DNA of 64,000 bases from Chthoniobacteraceae bacterium (GTDB lineage: Bacteria > Verrucomicrobiota > Verrucomicrobiia > Chthoniobacterales > Chthoniobacteraceae). Under the pieces are notes generated by a model, which had not been told where the DNA came from, searched no databases, and saw only the letters and a list, made by a program, of their open reading frames with translations. The stretch is taken from the NCBI GenBank assembly GCA_947471505.1, contig CANIWM010000017.1:22115-86114 (forward strand), written 5' to 3'. Made by a program: the position numbers and the translations under genes. Shown here piece after piece: positions 18,621 through 27,360 of the stretch; position 1 is the first letter of the stretch, and each line of letters opens with the position of its first letter.

Positions 18621-20174
18621 ATGGTGCGAAAGGTGTATAGAATGGAGCCCATGAGATGGTGCCGCTGGATTGCGCAACCCCGCTTGCTCGCTGGGTTGAC
18701 GCTCCTAGTCGCGTTAGTCCCGGCGTGGCTCGCCGTGGTCACGTATCGCGATGCGCGTCAGAAGGACGAGCGGGTGTTTGAGACTACGGCAGACGTGCTA
18801 GGGAGGCATCTGCGGGATATGTTCGAGAGGGACGCTTACATCCCCAGAGAGGTCCGAATCAGGGCGGCTGCGCTTGACGATGACTCGTTGCGAAAAGGGA
18901 AAATGAATCCCACATTCCCGTGGATGGAAAAGATGCCGCCTTTACTGGCGATGGGCTACGCGGAGTGGGTGGATGGCAAATTGATCGTCCGCTGGAAGAG
19001 CGCGGAGCGTGTGCCGGTAGTCCAAATCGGCGACGACCTCACGGCGATTCCGGGTGTAGTCGCTGCGCTGAAAGTCCCGCAGACCGACAGAAGTCCCGTG
19101 GCCGGCTGTGTGACGGCGCAGCGATGGATGATCCTGTTACTCCCTTTGTCCGGCATTGAGAAGGAGAGCGCGCCGCGTGGCTGCATTGTAGCTTGGATCG
19201 ATCTCAATTTGTCGTGCCGCGACATTTCTGCGCAGCTAATTCGGGATGAGGTTCTCCGCGCCACGCCACTTGTCGGGGACGAACCAGTGCGCGCGGAAAC
19301 GCGTCGTGTAGAGGTCCGCATCCTCGGTGCTGCGTGGACAGCGGAAATCGCTCGGGGTGCCCGCTTTAGCCTGCAATATGGTGCGCCGCCACCCTGGTTC
19401 ACGTTCATCGCGGTCGGGCTTAGCGCGGTCCCGCTGTTGGTGCTGGCGTCGCTCGCAGGGCGCTCGGCAAAATTGCGTGCCGCACTTGCGGCGGAGCAGG
19501 AAGTGGCGAGCCAGCAGCGGTTTTTCACGCAGAGTGTGTCGCACGAATTTCGCACGCCGCTCGGGATCATCCTCTCCGGTGCCGAGCTACTAGATCGCTA
19601 TGCCGATCGCCTCACGCCGGAGCGCCGGAGCGAGGTGCTCGCAGAGATCAAAGATAACACGCGGCTGATGACGGAGATGGTGGAGGGCGTGTTGCTGCTC
19701 GGGCGAATCGAGTCCGGCAAGTTCGCTTGCACTCGGCACTCGGTGGACCTCGTGGAGTTCTGCCACGGCGTCGTGCGCAAGGTCTCGGCGACGGCTGCGG
19801 GTGCGGCGATCTCGGTCTCGGCACCGGCGGGCGAGGCGACGGTGGACGCAGCGGTGCTCGGTAGTATTTTGGAAAATCTCCTCTCCAACGCTGTGAAGTA
19901 TTCGCCGCGAGGCAAGGCCGTTTCGCTCAGTGTCGTGGCGGAAAAGGAGCGTCTCATTTTCACCGTTCGCGATGAGGGCATTGGAATGCCGGCGACGGAA
20001 ATCCCGCGAGTCTGCGATCCCTTTCACCGCTGCAAAAATGTCGGCGATATTCCTGGCACTGGTCTCGGTCTCGCCATCGCGCGCCGCTGTGCGGAGCTGC
20101 ACGGCGGCGCGCTGCACATCGAGAGCGCTGAGGGCCGAGGCACGACGGTAGAAGTGACCATTTCCACGCAATGA
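18621..20174 (+). CDS. Sensor histidine kinase
   Basis: 517 residues from the first ATG; later ATGs at 18642 and 18651 would also keep the first helix. Transmembrane helices lie at about 23-41 and 258-278 and bracket a periplasmic sensor of about 215 residues with no recognised fold. The cytoplasmic part has HisKA with phospho-His 308 in SVSHEFRTPLG, and HATPase_c with ENLLSNAVKYSPRG, RDEGIGMP and GTGLGLAIARRC. There is no HAMP domain. Its stop overlaps the response-regulator ATG by four bases, so the pair is coupled. The regulator is NarL-type, while the kinase resembles the PhoR/EnvZ group. Confidence 0.94.
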   Translation: MVRKVYRMEPMRWCRWIAQPRLLAGLTLLVALVPAWLAVVTYRDARQKDERVFETTADVLGRHLRDMFERDAYIPREVRIRAAALDDDSLRKGKMNPTFPWMEKMPPLLAMGYAEWVDGKLIVRWKSAERVPVVQIGDDLTAIPGVVAALKVPQTDRSPVAGCVTAQRWMILLLPLSGIEKESAPRGCIVAWIDLNLSCRDISAQLIRDEVLRATPLVGDEPVRAETRRVEVRILGAAWTAEIARGARFSLQYGAPPPWFTFIAVGLSAVPLLVLASLAGRSAKLRAALAAEQEVASQQRFFTQSVSHEFRTPLGIILSGAELLDRYADRLTPERRSEVLAEIKDNTRLMTEMVEGVLLLGRIESGKFACTRHSVDLVEFCHGVVRKVSATAAGAAISVSAPAGEATVDAAVLGSILENLLSNAVKYSPRGKAVSLSVVAEKERLIFTVRDEGIGMPATEIPRVCDPFHRCKNVGDIPGTGLGLAIARRCAELHGGALHIESAEGRGTTVEVTISTQ

Positions 20175-20785
20175 CCACCATTTTACTCATCGAAGATAAC
20201 GCCAGTCTGCGGCGAAACATCGCGCAGATTCTCACGCTCGAAGGCTACCGGGTGCTCGTAGCCGAGGACGGGATCGCGGGCCTCCAGCAAGCGCGGGGAG
20301 AAAAACCGGACCTCGTCCTCTGCGACATCATGATGCCCGGAATCGATGGCTACGAAGTGCTCGCCCAAATTCGCGCAGATGCCGCTATGGCGTCGCTGCC
20401 CTTCATCTTCCTCACGGCGAAAGGCGGCATGCCCGACCTTCGCGTTGGCATGGCGCTCGGGGCCGACGACTACTTGCCAAAGCCCGTCGAGCGGGAGGAT
20501 CTGCTCGACGCCGTCCAAGCTCGGTTGCAGCGGCATGTTCAGCAACAGACGTTTCAGCCACGCTTCGACGATGCGGCTCCGCTGGAGAGGCTTGGCATCT
20601 CGCCGCGAGAGGCGGAAGTGCTGCTCTGGATGGCGCAGGGAAAAAGTAACGGCGACATCGCCACCATCTGCGGCATCAGCCTCGGCACGGTGAAAAAGCA
20701 CACGAACCATATCTTCGAGAAGATCGGCGTCGAAGGCCGCACAGCCGCCACGCTTCGGGCGCTGGAGGTTTTATCGGAGCGTTAG
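20171..20785 (+). CDS. Response regulator, receiver plus LuxR-type HTH
   Basis: A 204-residue transcription regulator partnered with the kinase upstream. The receiver domain (about 1-120) has acidic residues E8-D9, phosphoacceptor D52 in LVLCDIMMPG, and Lys in DDYLPKPVE. A short linker leads to a LuxR/GerE helix-turn-helix (about 140-200) with SPREAEVLLWMAQGKSN and GTVKKHTNHIFEKIGV. The combination is NarL-like in layout, though the receiver resembles the PhoB/CheY style. Target genes are unknown. Confidence 0.94.
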   Translation: MTTILLIEDNASLRRNIAQILTLEGYRVLVAEDGIAGLQQARGEKPDLVLCDIMMPGIDGYEVLAQIRADAAMASLPFIFLTAKGGMPDLRVGMALGADDYLPKPVEREDLLDAVQARLQRHVQQQTFQPRFDDAAPLERLGISPREAEVLLWMAQGKSNGDIATICGISLGTVKKHTNHIFEKIGVEGRTAATLRALEVLSER

Positions 20786-20838
20786 CGCGCCGTGAACGGG
20801 ATTGGATCGCTCAGGCCCATCCGCTAACGACTCGGGCC

Positions 20839-21726
20839 ATGCGAATCCTGATCCTATTGTTCTGCGCGCTCTTCACCGGGTGTTCCGTCGTCGAGCGCGT
20901 CGGCGTAAAAGCCCTCTACCGTCGCGCCCCGCTACCCGAAGCTCAGATCGCCCAGGACCTCCCCTACGTGTCCGGCTCTCACGACCCGAAGCACCGCCTT
21001 GATCTCTTCCGCCCGGCGGGCAAAGGCTGGCCCGTTTTCATTTTCATCCACGGCGGCAGTTGGGACTCGGGCGATAAATCGCTCACGGCTGGTGGCGAAG
21101 ACCTCTACGGCAACATCGGGCGCTTCTACGCCGCCCGCGGCATCGGCGTTGCCGTCATCAATTACCGGCTCCTCCCCGGCGTCACTTGGCGCGAACAACT
21201 CCGCGACGCCACCCGCGCCCTCGCGTGGGTGCAGAAATCGATCGCCGCATACGGAGGCGACCCTGCGCGAGTTTTCATCGGCGGGCATTCCGCCGGGGCC
21301 CAGCTCGCCGCAAACGTCGCGCTCCGCCCCCGCTCTGGACTCCCGCTCGCAGGAGCCATCTGCATCAGCGGTGCTGGCTACGATATGACCGATGCTGAGA
21401 CCTATCGCCTCGGCAACCTCCCCGCTTTCTACGCCCAGCGCTTCGCGGAAAACGGAGCGAACCCTGACTGGCGACGCACCGCCTCACCGGCCACCTACGC
21501 CACCCGACACGCGCCGCCCTTTCTCCTCCTCTACGCCGAAGGCGACAGCGCTCCCCTCCGCAGGCAGTCCCAGCATTTCCACGCACTCCTCGACGCTCGC
21601 AGCGTCGAAAACCGCATCGTCACCGTCCCCGGCGAAAGCCACATCCGCATCGTCCTCGCCCTCACCCGCCCCGACAAATTGCCCGCTGCGGAGATTGTCC
21701 GCTTCATCCGAAGCAAAGCCCACTGA
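20839..21726 (+). CDS. Lipoprotein alpha/beta-hydrolase (esterase, BD-FAE/HSL-like)
   Basis: 295 residues. The N-terminus MRILILLFCALFTGC is a lipoprotein signal with Cys 15 as the likely lipidated residue. The hydrolase fold shows the oxyanion motif FIHGGSWDSG, nucleophile Ser in GGHSAGAQ, Asp in LYAEGDSAP and His in GESHIRI. These are carboxylesterases that may deacetylate short-chain esters or polysaccharides; the substrate here is unknown. It lies 53 bases after the response regulator and could be controlled by it, which is inference. Confidence 0.9.
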   Translation: MRILILLFCALFTGCSVVERVGVKALYRRAPLPEAQIAQDLPYVSGSHDPKHRLDLFRPAGKGWPVFIFIHGGSWDSGDKSLTAGGEDLYGNIGRFYAARGIGVAVINYRLLPGVTWREQLRDATRALAWVQKSIAAYGGDPARVFIGGHSAGAQLAANVALRPRSGLPLAGAICISGAGYDMTDAETYRLGNLPAFYAQRFAENGANPDWRRTASPATYATRHAPPFLLLYAEGDSAPLRRQSQHFHALLDARSVENRIVTVPGESHIRIVLALTRPDKLPAAEIVRFIRSKAH

Positions 21727-21785
21727 CCCGCCACGTCGGAGGGAATCTCTCGACACCCTCTCTCCCCGCCCCGACACTCTGCGGA

Positions 21786-23138
21786 ATGTCACGCACTGTA
21801 GCCATCGTTGGACGCCCAAATGTCGGGAAGTCCGCTCTTTTTAACCGCCTCGCCGGGCGCAAAATCGCCATCGTCCACGATCAACCCGGCGTCACCCGCG
21901 ACCGCATCCGTGCGGAATGCCGCCTCGGTAAAGCGCCTTTCGCCATTTTCGATACGGGCGGTATCGGGGCGGATGTTGACGCTTCTTTCAAAGAGCAGGT
22001 GCAGACCGAGGCGGACATCGCCATCGCGACGAGCGATGTGCTGTTGCTCGTCGTGGATGGGCAGGATGGCTTGACCGCTGTGGATGAGATGCTCGCGAAG
22101 CAACTTCGCAAAGCGCGTAAGCCGATCGTCATCGCGGTGAATAAAATCGACCACGCGAAGCACGGGTCGCTGGCCGGTGAGTTCGAGGAGTTGGGCTTCG
22201 AGTGCATCCTCAGCATCAGCGCCGAGCACAACCACGGCATCGGCCAGCTCATCGAGGAGCTGGAGAGCCGGTTGCCGGAATTTGTCGATACCCCGAAGGA
22301 AGAACCGCCCTTGAAGATCACCATCATCGGCAGGCCAAACGTCGGCAAATCTTCGCTCACCAATGCCATCCTCGGCGCGGACCGCACGATGGTCTCGCCT
22401 ATCAGCGGAACGACGCGGGATGCCGTGGACGTGGAGTACACCCGCCGGGGAAAGAACTACGTCCTCATCGACACCGCCGGCATCCGCTCGCGCGGAAAGG
22501 TGAACAATTCGGTGGAAGTTTTCAGCGTCATGCGCAGCGAGACGAGCGTGAAGCGCGCGGACCTTTGCTGCATCGTGATCGACGCTGAGATGGGCGTGAC
22601 TTCGCAGGACAAGAAGATCGCGAGCTTGATCCAGCAGGCGGGGAAGCCATGCGTCATCGCCGTGAACAAGATGGACCTCATCAAGGACCGACTCGACGGG
22701 AAGGACAAAGTGGAGCAGTTCATCCAGACCATCACGAGCGAGCTATTCTTCTTGCCCTACGCGCCCACCGTCTTGCTGAGCGCGAAGACCGGCGAGGACA
22801 TCCGCCGCCTTTTCACGATGTTCGATAAAGTGCAAGAAGCCTCCCGCCAGCGCGTCGCCACGGGGCCGCTCAATCGCCTCATGGAAGCCGCATTTACCCA
22901 GCAGCCTGCCGCGATCCGGAAAGGCAAACGCTTTAAAATCATCTACGCGACCATGCCGGAGAAGCCGCAGACTTGCGCCATCCCGGTGCCAGAGTTCGTC
23001 TTCTTCGTGAACAACTCCGCACTGCTCGACGAGAGCTACCGCCGCTTTTTGGAGGCGAAGATTCGCGAGGTCGCGCCGTTCACTGGGCTGCCGATTTTCT
23101 TCCGCTTCCGGGGCCGGGAGAAGCGCGGGGCGAAGTAG
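21786..23138 (+). CDS. der: Ribosome-assembly GTPase Der (EngA)
   Basis: A 450-residue protein with two tandem GTPase domains and a C-terminal KH-like domain, required for 50S subunit maturation. The first P-loop is GRPNVGKSALFN with DTGG and NKID; the second is GRPNVGKSSLTN with DTAGIRSRGK and NKMD. The KH-like end contains KIIYATMPEKPQTCAIPVPEF and FFRFRGREK. Length and order are normal. It is the most securely identified housekeeping gene in this stretch. Confidence 0.98.
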   Translation: MSRTVAIVGRPNVGKSALFNRLAGRKIAIVHDQPGVTRDRIRAECRLGKAPFAIFDTGGIGADVDASFKEQVQTEADIAIATSDVLLLVVDGQDGLTAVDEMLAKQLRKARKPIVIAVNKIDHAKHGSLAGEFEELGFECILSISAEHNHGIGQLIEELESRLPEFVDTPKEEPPLKITIIGRPNVGKSSLTNAILGADRTMVSPISGTTRDAVDVEYTRRGKNYVLIDTAGIRSRGKVNNSVEVFSVMRSETSVKRADLCCIVIDAEMGVTSQDKKIASLIQQAGKPCVIAVNKMDLIKDRLDGKDKVEQFIQTITSELFFLPYAPTVLLSAKTGEDIRRLFTMFDKVQEASRQRVATGPLNRLMEAAFTQQPAAIRKGKRFKIIYATMPEKPQTCAIPVPEFVFFVNNSALLDESYRRFLEAKIREVAPFTGLPIFFRFRGREKRGAK

Positions 23139-23179
23139 GGCGTAGGTGCCCGGCTGCGCGTTTGCTCGGACTGATTCTC

Positions 23180-24298
23180 ATGAAAGCCAAACAAACAAAA
23201 CACGCCGAAATCGCCCGCGAGCTCCGCGCTGAAATTGCATCGGGGAAATACGGAGCGGAAGGGCGATTGCCGAGCGAGGCTCAGCTTGTGAAGCGGTTCG
23301 GTGTATCGCGCCCGACCGTCGGGCAGGCGTTCCGCGCGCTGGAGACGGAGGGGCTCATCACGAGGCGGGCGGGCTCGGGGACCTACGCGCGACCTGCGAC
23401 TAATGCGACGGGCCGATTGCTTGCGCTCCTCATCCCAGACCTCGGCAACACCGAGATTTTTCAGCTCATCTGCGGCGAAATCGCGGGCCTCGCTCGGGTG
23501 AACGACTACAGCCTCGTTTGGGGTGGCTCGGGCCAGCCGCGCCTTGATGCCGACGGGAGCCTTCAGCACGCGCGCGAACTTTGCCGCCACTATATTGAGC
23601 GGCGGGTGAGTGGTGTTTTCTTCGCACCCTACGAGTTGCTGCCGGAGCAGGAGGCTGCGAACCGCGACATGGCCGTCATGCTGCGGGATGCAGGCATTCA
23701 GGTCATCCTGCTCGACCGCGATTTCGCGGCGTTCCCTCGGCGACACGACTTCGATGTCGTCGGGGTGGATAACATCGCCGCTGGCTGGCAACTCGCCGAA
23801 CACCTCATCAAGCTCGGATGCCGCCGTCTTCAATTTGTCAGTCGCCCGCTTTCAGCACCGACCGTGCAAGCCCGTATCGCCGGAGCGCGCGAGGCGCTTG
23901 CGCAGCACCGGATCGCCTGCCCGGACGACTGGGTGCGCGAAGGCGATCCGGGTGACGTGAAATTCGTCCGCAGCCTCCTAGTGCCCAATCGCCCCGACGC
24001 ATTCATCTGCGCGAACGACCACACTGCTGCTTTGCTGTTGCGTTCTTTGGCGCAGCTAAAAGTGAACGTCCCGAACGAGGTTCGCGTGGTCGGGCTGGAC
24101 GATGTGAAGTTCGCGCAGCTTGTCTCCCCCGCGTTGACGACGATGCAGCAGCCCTGTCGCGAAATCGCCATCGCCGCCTTCCTCGCCATGACGGAGCGTC
24201 TCGCCGACCCGACCATCCCAGCCCGCCAAATCACGCTCGCCCCGCGCCTGATCGTCCGCGACTCGTGTGGCGCGTATCTGCCGCGCCCGAGGAACTGA
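23180..24298 (+). CDS. GntR-type HTH / LacI-type sugar-binding transcriptional regulator
   Basis: A 372-residue regulator. An N-terminal GntR winged helix (about 1-70) contains SEAQLVKRFGVSRPTVGQAF and ITRRAGSGTYARP. A periplasmic-binding-like effector domain of LacI/GalR type follows (about 80-365), with LLALLIPDLGNTEIF, DFDVVGVDNIAAGWQLAEHL, DAFICANDHTA and VRVVGLDDVKFA. This combination, as in AraR, usually senses a sugar and represses catabolic genes. The chosen ATG is the one directly before the HTH; extending upstream would run into der. No dedicated sugar operon is adjacent, so the target is unknown. Confidence 0.92.
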   Translation: MKAKQTKHAEIARELRAEIASGKYGAEGRLPSEAQLVKRFGVSRPTVGQAFRALETEGLITRRAGSGTYARPATNATGRLLALLIPDLGNTEIFQLICGEIAGLARVNDYSLVWGGSGQPRLDADGSLQHARELCRHYIERRVSGVFFAPYELLPEQEAANRDMAVMLRDAGIQVILLDRDFAAFPRRHDFDVVGVDNIAAGWQLAEHLIKLGCRRLQFVSRPLSAPTVQARIAGAREALAQHRIACPDDWVREGDPGDVKFVRSLLVPNRPDAFICANDHTAALLLRSLAQLKVNVPNEVRVVGLDDVKFAQLVSPALTTMQQPCREIAIAAFLAMTERLADPTIPARQITLAPRLIVRDSCGAYLPRPRN

Positions 24299-24361
24299 TG
24301 TGGCCTCAACTTTCTTCCCTCATCGACACGGCAGCCCTGACCGCGTAGCGAATCGGGCCTC

Positions 24362-25168
24362 ATGATCAGCAAACCGGACAGCGCACTTATCATCGTCGGC
24401 CACGGCTCAACGCTCAACCCAGACTCCAGCGCGCCCACGTTTGACCACGCGGAGTCCATCATCCAGCGAGGCATCTTCGGCGAGGTGCATTGCGCGTTTT
24501 GGAAGGAGGAGCCGAGCCTCCGGCAAGTGCTCGACTGCGTGGAAAGTGAGGACGTTTACGTCGTGCCGAACTTCATCAGCGAAGGCTACTTCACCCGCAC
24601 CGTCATCCCCCGCGAACTCGGGCTCGATGGCCCAGTGACGCGCATCGGCAGGCACACGGTGAAATACTGCGAGCCCGTCGGCAGCCACGGGAAAATGACC
24701 GAGCTGCTGCTCGCTCGCGCCGCCGCTATTGCGCCCGGCGTGCCGCCGGAAAAGACGACGCTTTTCATCGTAGGACACGGCACGAACTTGAACGACAACT
24801 CCGCCCTCGCCGCCAAGCGCGAAGTCGAGCGCATCGCCGCGATGGGGCTCTACGGCGAAGTGCAGAGCGCGTATATGGAAGAGCCGCCGCTCATCGCCGA
24901 TTGGGCCACGCTGGCGTCGCAGCCCAACGTCGTCGTCGTCCCGTTTTTCATCGCCGATGGGCTGCACAGCTACGAGGACATCCCCGTGCTGCTCGGCATC
25001 GCCAGCGAGTCGCCGGGAGCGGCCAGCGCGGGCGGCGTGAGCGTCTTCGCGGGCAATCCGTATTCGCTCCGAGGGCGCACGCTTTTCTACGCCAGCTCCA
25101 TCGGCACGGAGCACGGCTTTGCGGAAGTGATCCTCGACCAAGTCGCCGCGTTCGATTCCGTAAAATGA
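24362..25168 (+). CDS. Sirohydrochlorin chelatase-like protein (CbiX family)
   Basis: 268 residues with two CbiX-like halves. The first has IIVGHGSTLN (H14), the second FIVGHGTNLNDNSAL (His near residue 139). CbiX/SirB enzymes insert Co or Fe into sirohydrochlorin during cobalamin or sirohaem synthesis. The stop overlaps the ATG of the next gene by four bases. That partner carries a DR2241-type cysteine domain which, as I recall, is fused to CbiX in Deinococcus; here the two are separate coupled genes. Metal specificity cannot be read from the sequence. Confidence 0.88.
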   Translation: MISKPDSALIIVGHGSTLNPDSSAPTFDHAESIIQRGIFGEVHCAFWKEEPSLRQVLDCVESEDVYVVPNFISEGYFTRTVIPRELGLDGPVTRIGRHTVKYCEPVGSHGKMTELLLARAAAIAPGVPPEKTTLFIVGHGTNLNDNSALAAKREVERIAAMGLYGEVQSAYMEEPPLIADWATLASQPNVVVVPFFIADGLHSYEDIPVLLGIASESPGAASAGGVSVFAGNPYSLRGRTLFYASSIGTEHGFAEVILDQVAAFDSVK

Positions 25169-25794
25169 ACACCCTCACAGCATTCACCCGCTGGCTGGAA
25201 AACGGCGGACGCACCATCGGGCAAATCGCCATCACCCGCAGCGGCGAAGGCTGGGAACTCCGCCACGCCGACGACGCGGGCGAGCTACAAACCTTCACCC
25301 GCTGGCAAGACGCGCGCACCCTCGCAACCCTCGACGACGCGGGCGCGTTCCGGCCCATCAAGACCACGAACGACCTTCGCCACGGCTGGCGGATCGTCCT
25401 TTCCACCGTCGCCGAAGTCGTCCGTGCGCTCGACTACTTTTACCCCGCGATGCTCGGCCTGTGGACTGCGGACGCGCGCGGCGAACTCACGCCCACCGAC
25501 CTCCGCGACACGCTCGCACGGCAGACGGGCATGTATCGCATCACGCAAAAACTCACCGACGAGCAAGCGCAGGCGCTCATCGGGCGGCAGTGCTCACGCT
25601 GCTTAAAGACGATGCTGTGGCGCATCGCGCCCGCCCAACCCATCACCAGCCTCCCGCCGGAAAAACACCAGCGCGCCGCATTCCCCCTGCTCTGCCGCGA
25701 AGCGTGCAATTTGCTCGTCGGGCTGGCGCGCGGCGTGGTGAAAGAGGCTACATCGCCAGAAAGTTCGACAGCAGCCGCTTCCCCTCCAGCGTGA
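25165..25794 (+). CDS. DR2241-like iron-sulfur protein partnered with CbiX
   Basis: 209 residues. An N-terminal part (about 1-75) rich in short strands leads to a helical domain with four cysteines, C143, C146 (QCSRC), C177 and C181 (LCREAC), spaced to hold a 4Fe-4S cluster. The order matches my memory of the stabilising and 4Fe-4S domains that follow CbiX in Deinococcus DR2241. The start is the ATG overlapping the CbiX stop (ATGA), so translation is coupled and the products probably form a complex. The 3' end overlaps the convergent glutamine amidotransferase gene by 47 bases. Confidence 0.75.
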   Translation: MNTLTAFTRWLENGGRTIGQIAITRSGEGWELRHADDAGELQTFTRWQDARTLATLDDAGAFRPIKTTNDLRHGWRIVLSTVAEVVRALDYFYPAMLGLWTADARGELTPTDLRDTLARQTGMYRITQKLTDEQAQALIGRQCSRCLKTMLWRIAPAQPITSLPPEKHQRAAFPLLCREACNLLVGLARGVVKEATSPESSTAAASPPA

Positions 25795-26311
25795 GGATGC
25801 TCTCCGGGTGGAACTGCACGCCGTGGATCGGCAGCTCGCGGTGCCGCAAGCCCATGATCTCGCCCTCCTTCGTCTCGGCGGTGATCTCCAAGCACGCGGG
25901 GAACGTCTCCCTTTTCACCAAGAGCGAGTGATACCGCGTGGCCTCAAACGGCGACGGCAGACCGGCGAAAATACCCGTCCCGTTGTGCAAAATGGGCGAC
26001 GTCTTCCCGTGCATCAGTCGCCCCGCGCGCAAGACCTCGCCGCCGAACACATGGCCGATGCTTTGATGCCCCAGACACACGCCCAGCAGCGGAACCGACG
26101 GCCCAAACCGGCGAATCACATCGCACGAAATGCCCGCCTCGTTCGGCGTGCAGGGGCCGGGCGAAATGCAGATGCGCTCGGGCTTGAGCGTGGCGATTGC
26201 GTCGAGCGTGATCTCGTCGTTCCGCTTCACGAGCACCTCGGCCCCCAGCTCGCCGAAGTATTGGACGAGGTTGTAGGTGAAAGAGTCGTAGTTATCTATG
26301 ACGAGCAGCAT
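25748..26311 (-). CDS. Anthranilate/aminodeoxychorismate synthase glutamine amidotransferase
   Basis: A 187-residue class I amidotransferase that supplies ammonia from glutamine to chorismate-using synthases for tryptophan or folate. The N-terminus is [19 protein letters not shown]. The catalytic Cys lies in [14 protein letters not shown], and the His/Glu pair lies in [13 protein letters not shown]. It is full length for TrpG/PabA, with no synthase gene adjacent, so it may serve both pathways. The ATG before LLVIDNY is chosen over an upstream TTG that adds 12 residues. Confidence 0.95.
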   Translation of the reverse strand: MLLVIDNYDSFTYNLVQYFGELGAEVLVKRNDEITLDAIATLKPERICISPGPCTPNEAGISCDVIRRFGPSVPLLGVCLGHQSIGHVFGGEVLRAGRLMHGKTSPILHNGTGIFAGLPSPFEATRYHSLLVKRETFPACLEITAETKEGEIMGLRHRELPIHGVQFHPESILTLEGKRLLSNFLAM

Positions 26312-26370
26312 GGCGGGGAGTTGATTCCAGCGCCGCGAGAAAGGCAACGCTTCGGTTTTGCGGGGTGTGA

Positions 26371-26524
26371 GTAAAAGTGGAATGCAAAGGGATCGGCACC
26401 AAAAGGGCGAAAGCCCACAAGGAGGGGGAACGTCCCGTTCCCCTGCGGCGCGAAGCGCCGCTCATAAACTGCGAGCCGCTCGGGAACCACTTCGTGGTTC
26501 AGGGGAACGGGACGTTCCCCCTCC
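26371..26524. repeat. REPIN-like element, family B, copy 1, with conserved 5' tail
   Basis: The core spans 26421-26524. GGAG precedes the perfect hairpin GGGGAACG-TCC-CGTTCCCC, and the same 24-base unit recurs in inverted orientation at 26501-26524. Smaller hairpins lie between them (GAACCAC-TTC-GTGGTTC). About 50 bases upstream (26371-26420) are also shared with the copy at 33352-33505, including AAAAGTGGAATGCAA and GGCGAAAGCC. GGAG, like GTAG, is a known REP 5' tetranucleotide. With the family A copy it fills most of the 378-bp gap between 26312 and 26689. Confidence 0.8.
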
Positions 26525-26546
26525 TTGTGATAGCCCATACGCGATA

Positions 26547-26635
26547 GTAGAGGGGCCGTCCCGGCCCCATCGCGACGCGCAGTATCGCAGTACCGCAAGC
26601 GCCTTTGGCGCTCGGGGCCGAGACGGCCCCGCTAC
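26547..26635. repeat. REPIN-like inverted pair, family A, copy 2
   Basis: GTAG, one base, then GGGGCCG-TCC-CGGCCCC on the left. On the opposite strand of the right end, GTAG, one base, then GGGGCCG-TCT-CGGCCCC. Both hairpins are perfect seven-base stems, and the loop base change T-C-T versus T-C-C is neutral for pairing. It shares a central GCGNCGCGCAGT segment with the copy at 9057-9112. It lies 22 bases from the family B element. Confidence 0.8.
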
Positions 26636-26689
26636 GATTGCGCTTCACTCGCTGTTCCTCATTTAGTCACTCCCGTTGTAGTGGGCGGC

Positions 26690-27205
26690 TCACTTTTTCT
26701 TACGCGCTGGCTCGTCCTCGTCTGATTGACCCAACCATCGGACTTTTTTCTGGAGTGATGCCAAAGTGTTGTGGTGACCAAACGGCAGCTTGAGTTCTTC
26801 ACAAATCTTCCCGAGTGCCACGAAATCGGGGTCGGACTTTTCGTCGGCGGGGTTGGAGCGGTTGCCGAGACAATCGAAACAGATTTCCAGAAAGGCGACC
26901 GGCTTTTTCTCCGCGTTGTAGAAGACGAATGCGTTATGGGGGCTGTAACATGCCGCGAATGACCGTTCCTTGTAACGCCGCGCCTGCGCTGTGAGGAGGC
27001 GCTTGATTTGGTTGGCACTGAGCACGGCTCCTTCTTTGTCGATGACGCCCTCAACAAACGTGAAGTCGTCCCCAATGAGTCGCTGCGTTTCGATCTTCCC
27101 ATCCCACGCAAATGCGCGGACCTCCGTGTATGGGACACCGGGCCACGGTTCGCCAGCGAAGAGCGAGGCTGCGGCGAGGAGGATTGCGAGAAGTGTGTGT
27201 TTCAT
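26690..27205 (-). CDS. Small secreted protein of unknown function
   Basis: 171 residues with a clear signal peptide (MKHTLLAILLAAASLFA). The mature part has no family I recognise. It contains a single CFDCLG pair, which could bind metal or form a disulfide, and a Lys-rich end (EDEPARKKK). Other features are GDDFTFVEGVIDKEG and SFAACYSPHNAFVFYNAE. It is separated from the amidotransferase by the REPIN-rich gap, and aspS follows on the opposite strand. Confidence 0.75.
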   Translation of the reverse strand: MKHTLLAILLAAASLFAGEPWPGVPYTEVRAFAWDGKIETQRLIGDDFTFVEGVIDKEGAVLSANQIKRLLTAQARRYKERSFAACYSPHNAFVFYNAEKKPVAFLEICFDCLGNRSNPADEKSDPDFVALGKICEELKLPFGHHNTLASLQKKVRWLGQSDEDEPARKKK

Positions 27206-27360
27206 AAACTACGGCGTGGGTGCGGACTGGCGGTGATTGTTTGCATTTCAAAAGCTGACATCCTTCTGCCTGATTGCAGTTCTATTTTAATGCAAAATTT
27301 CCTCACACTCCGCTCTAGCCAAGCGGCCTTCCGTGAATATCCTCCGCGCCCTTTCTTTTT

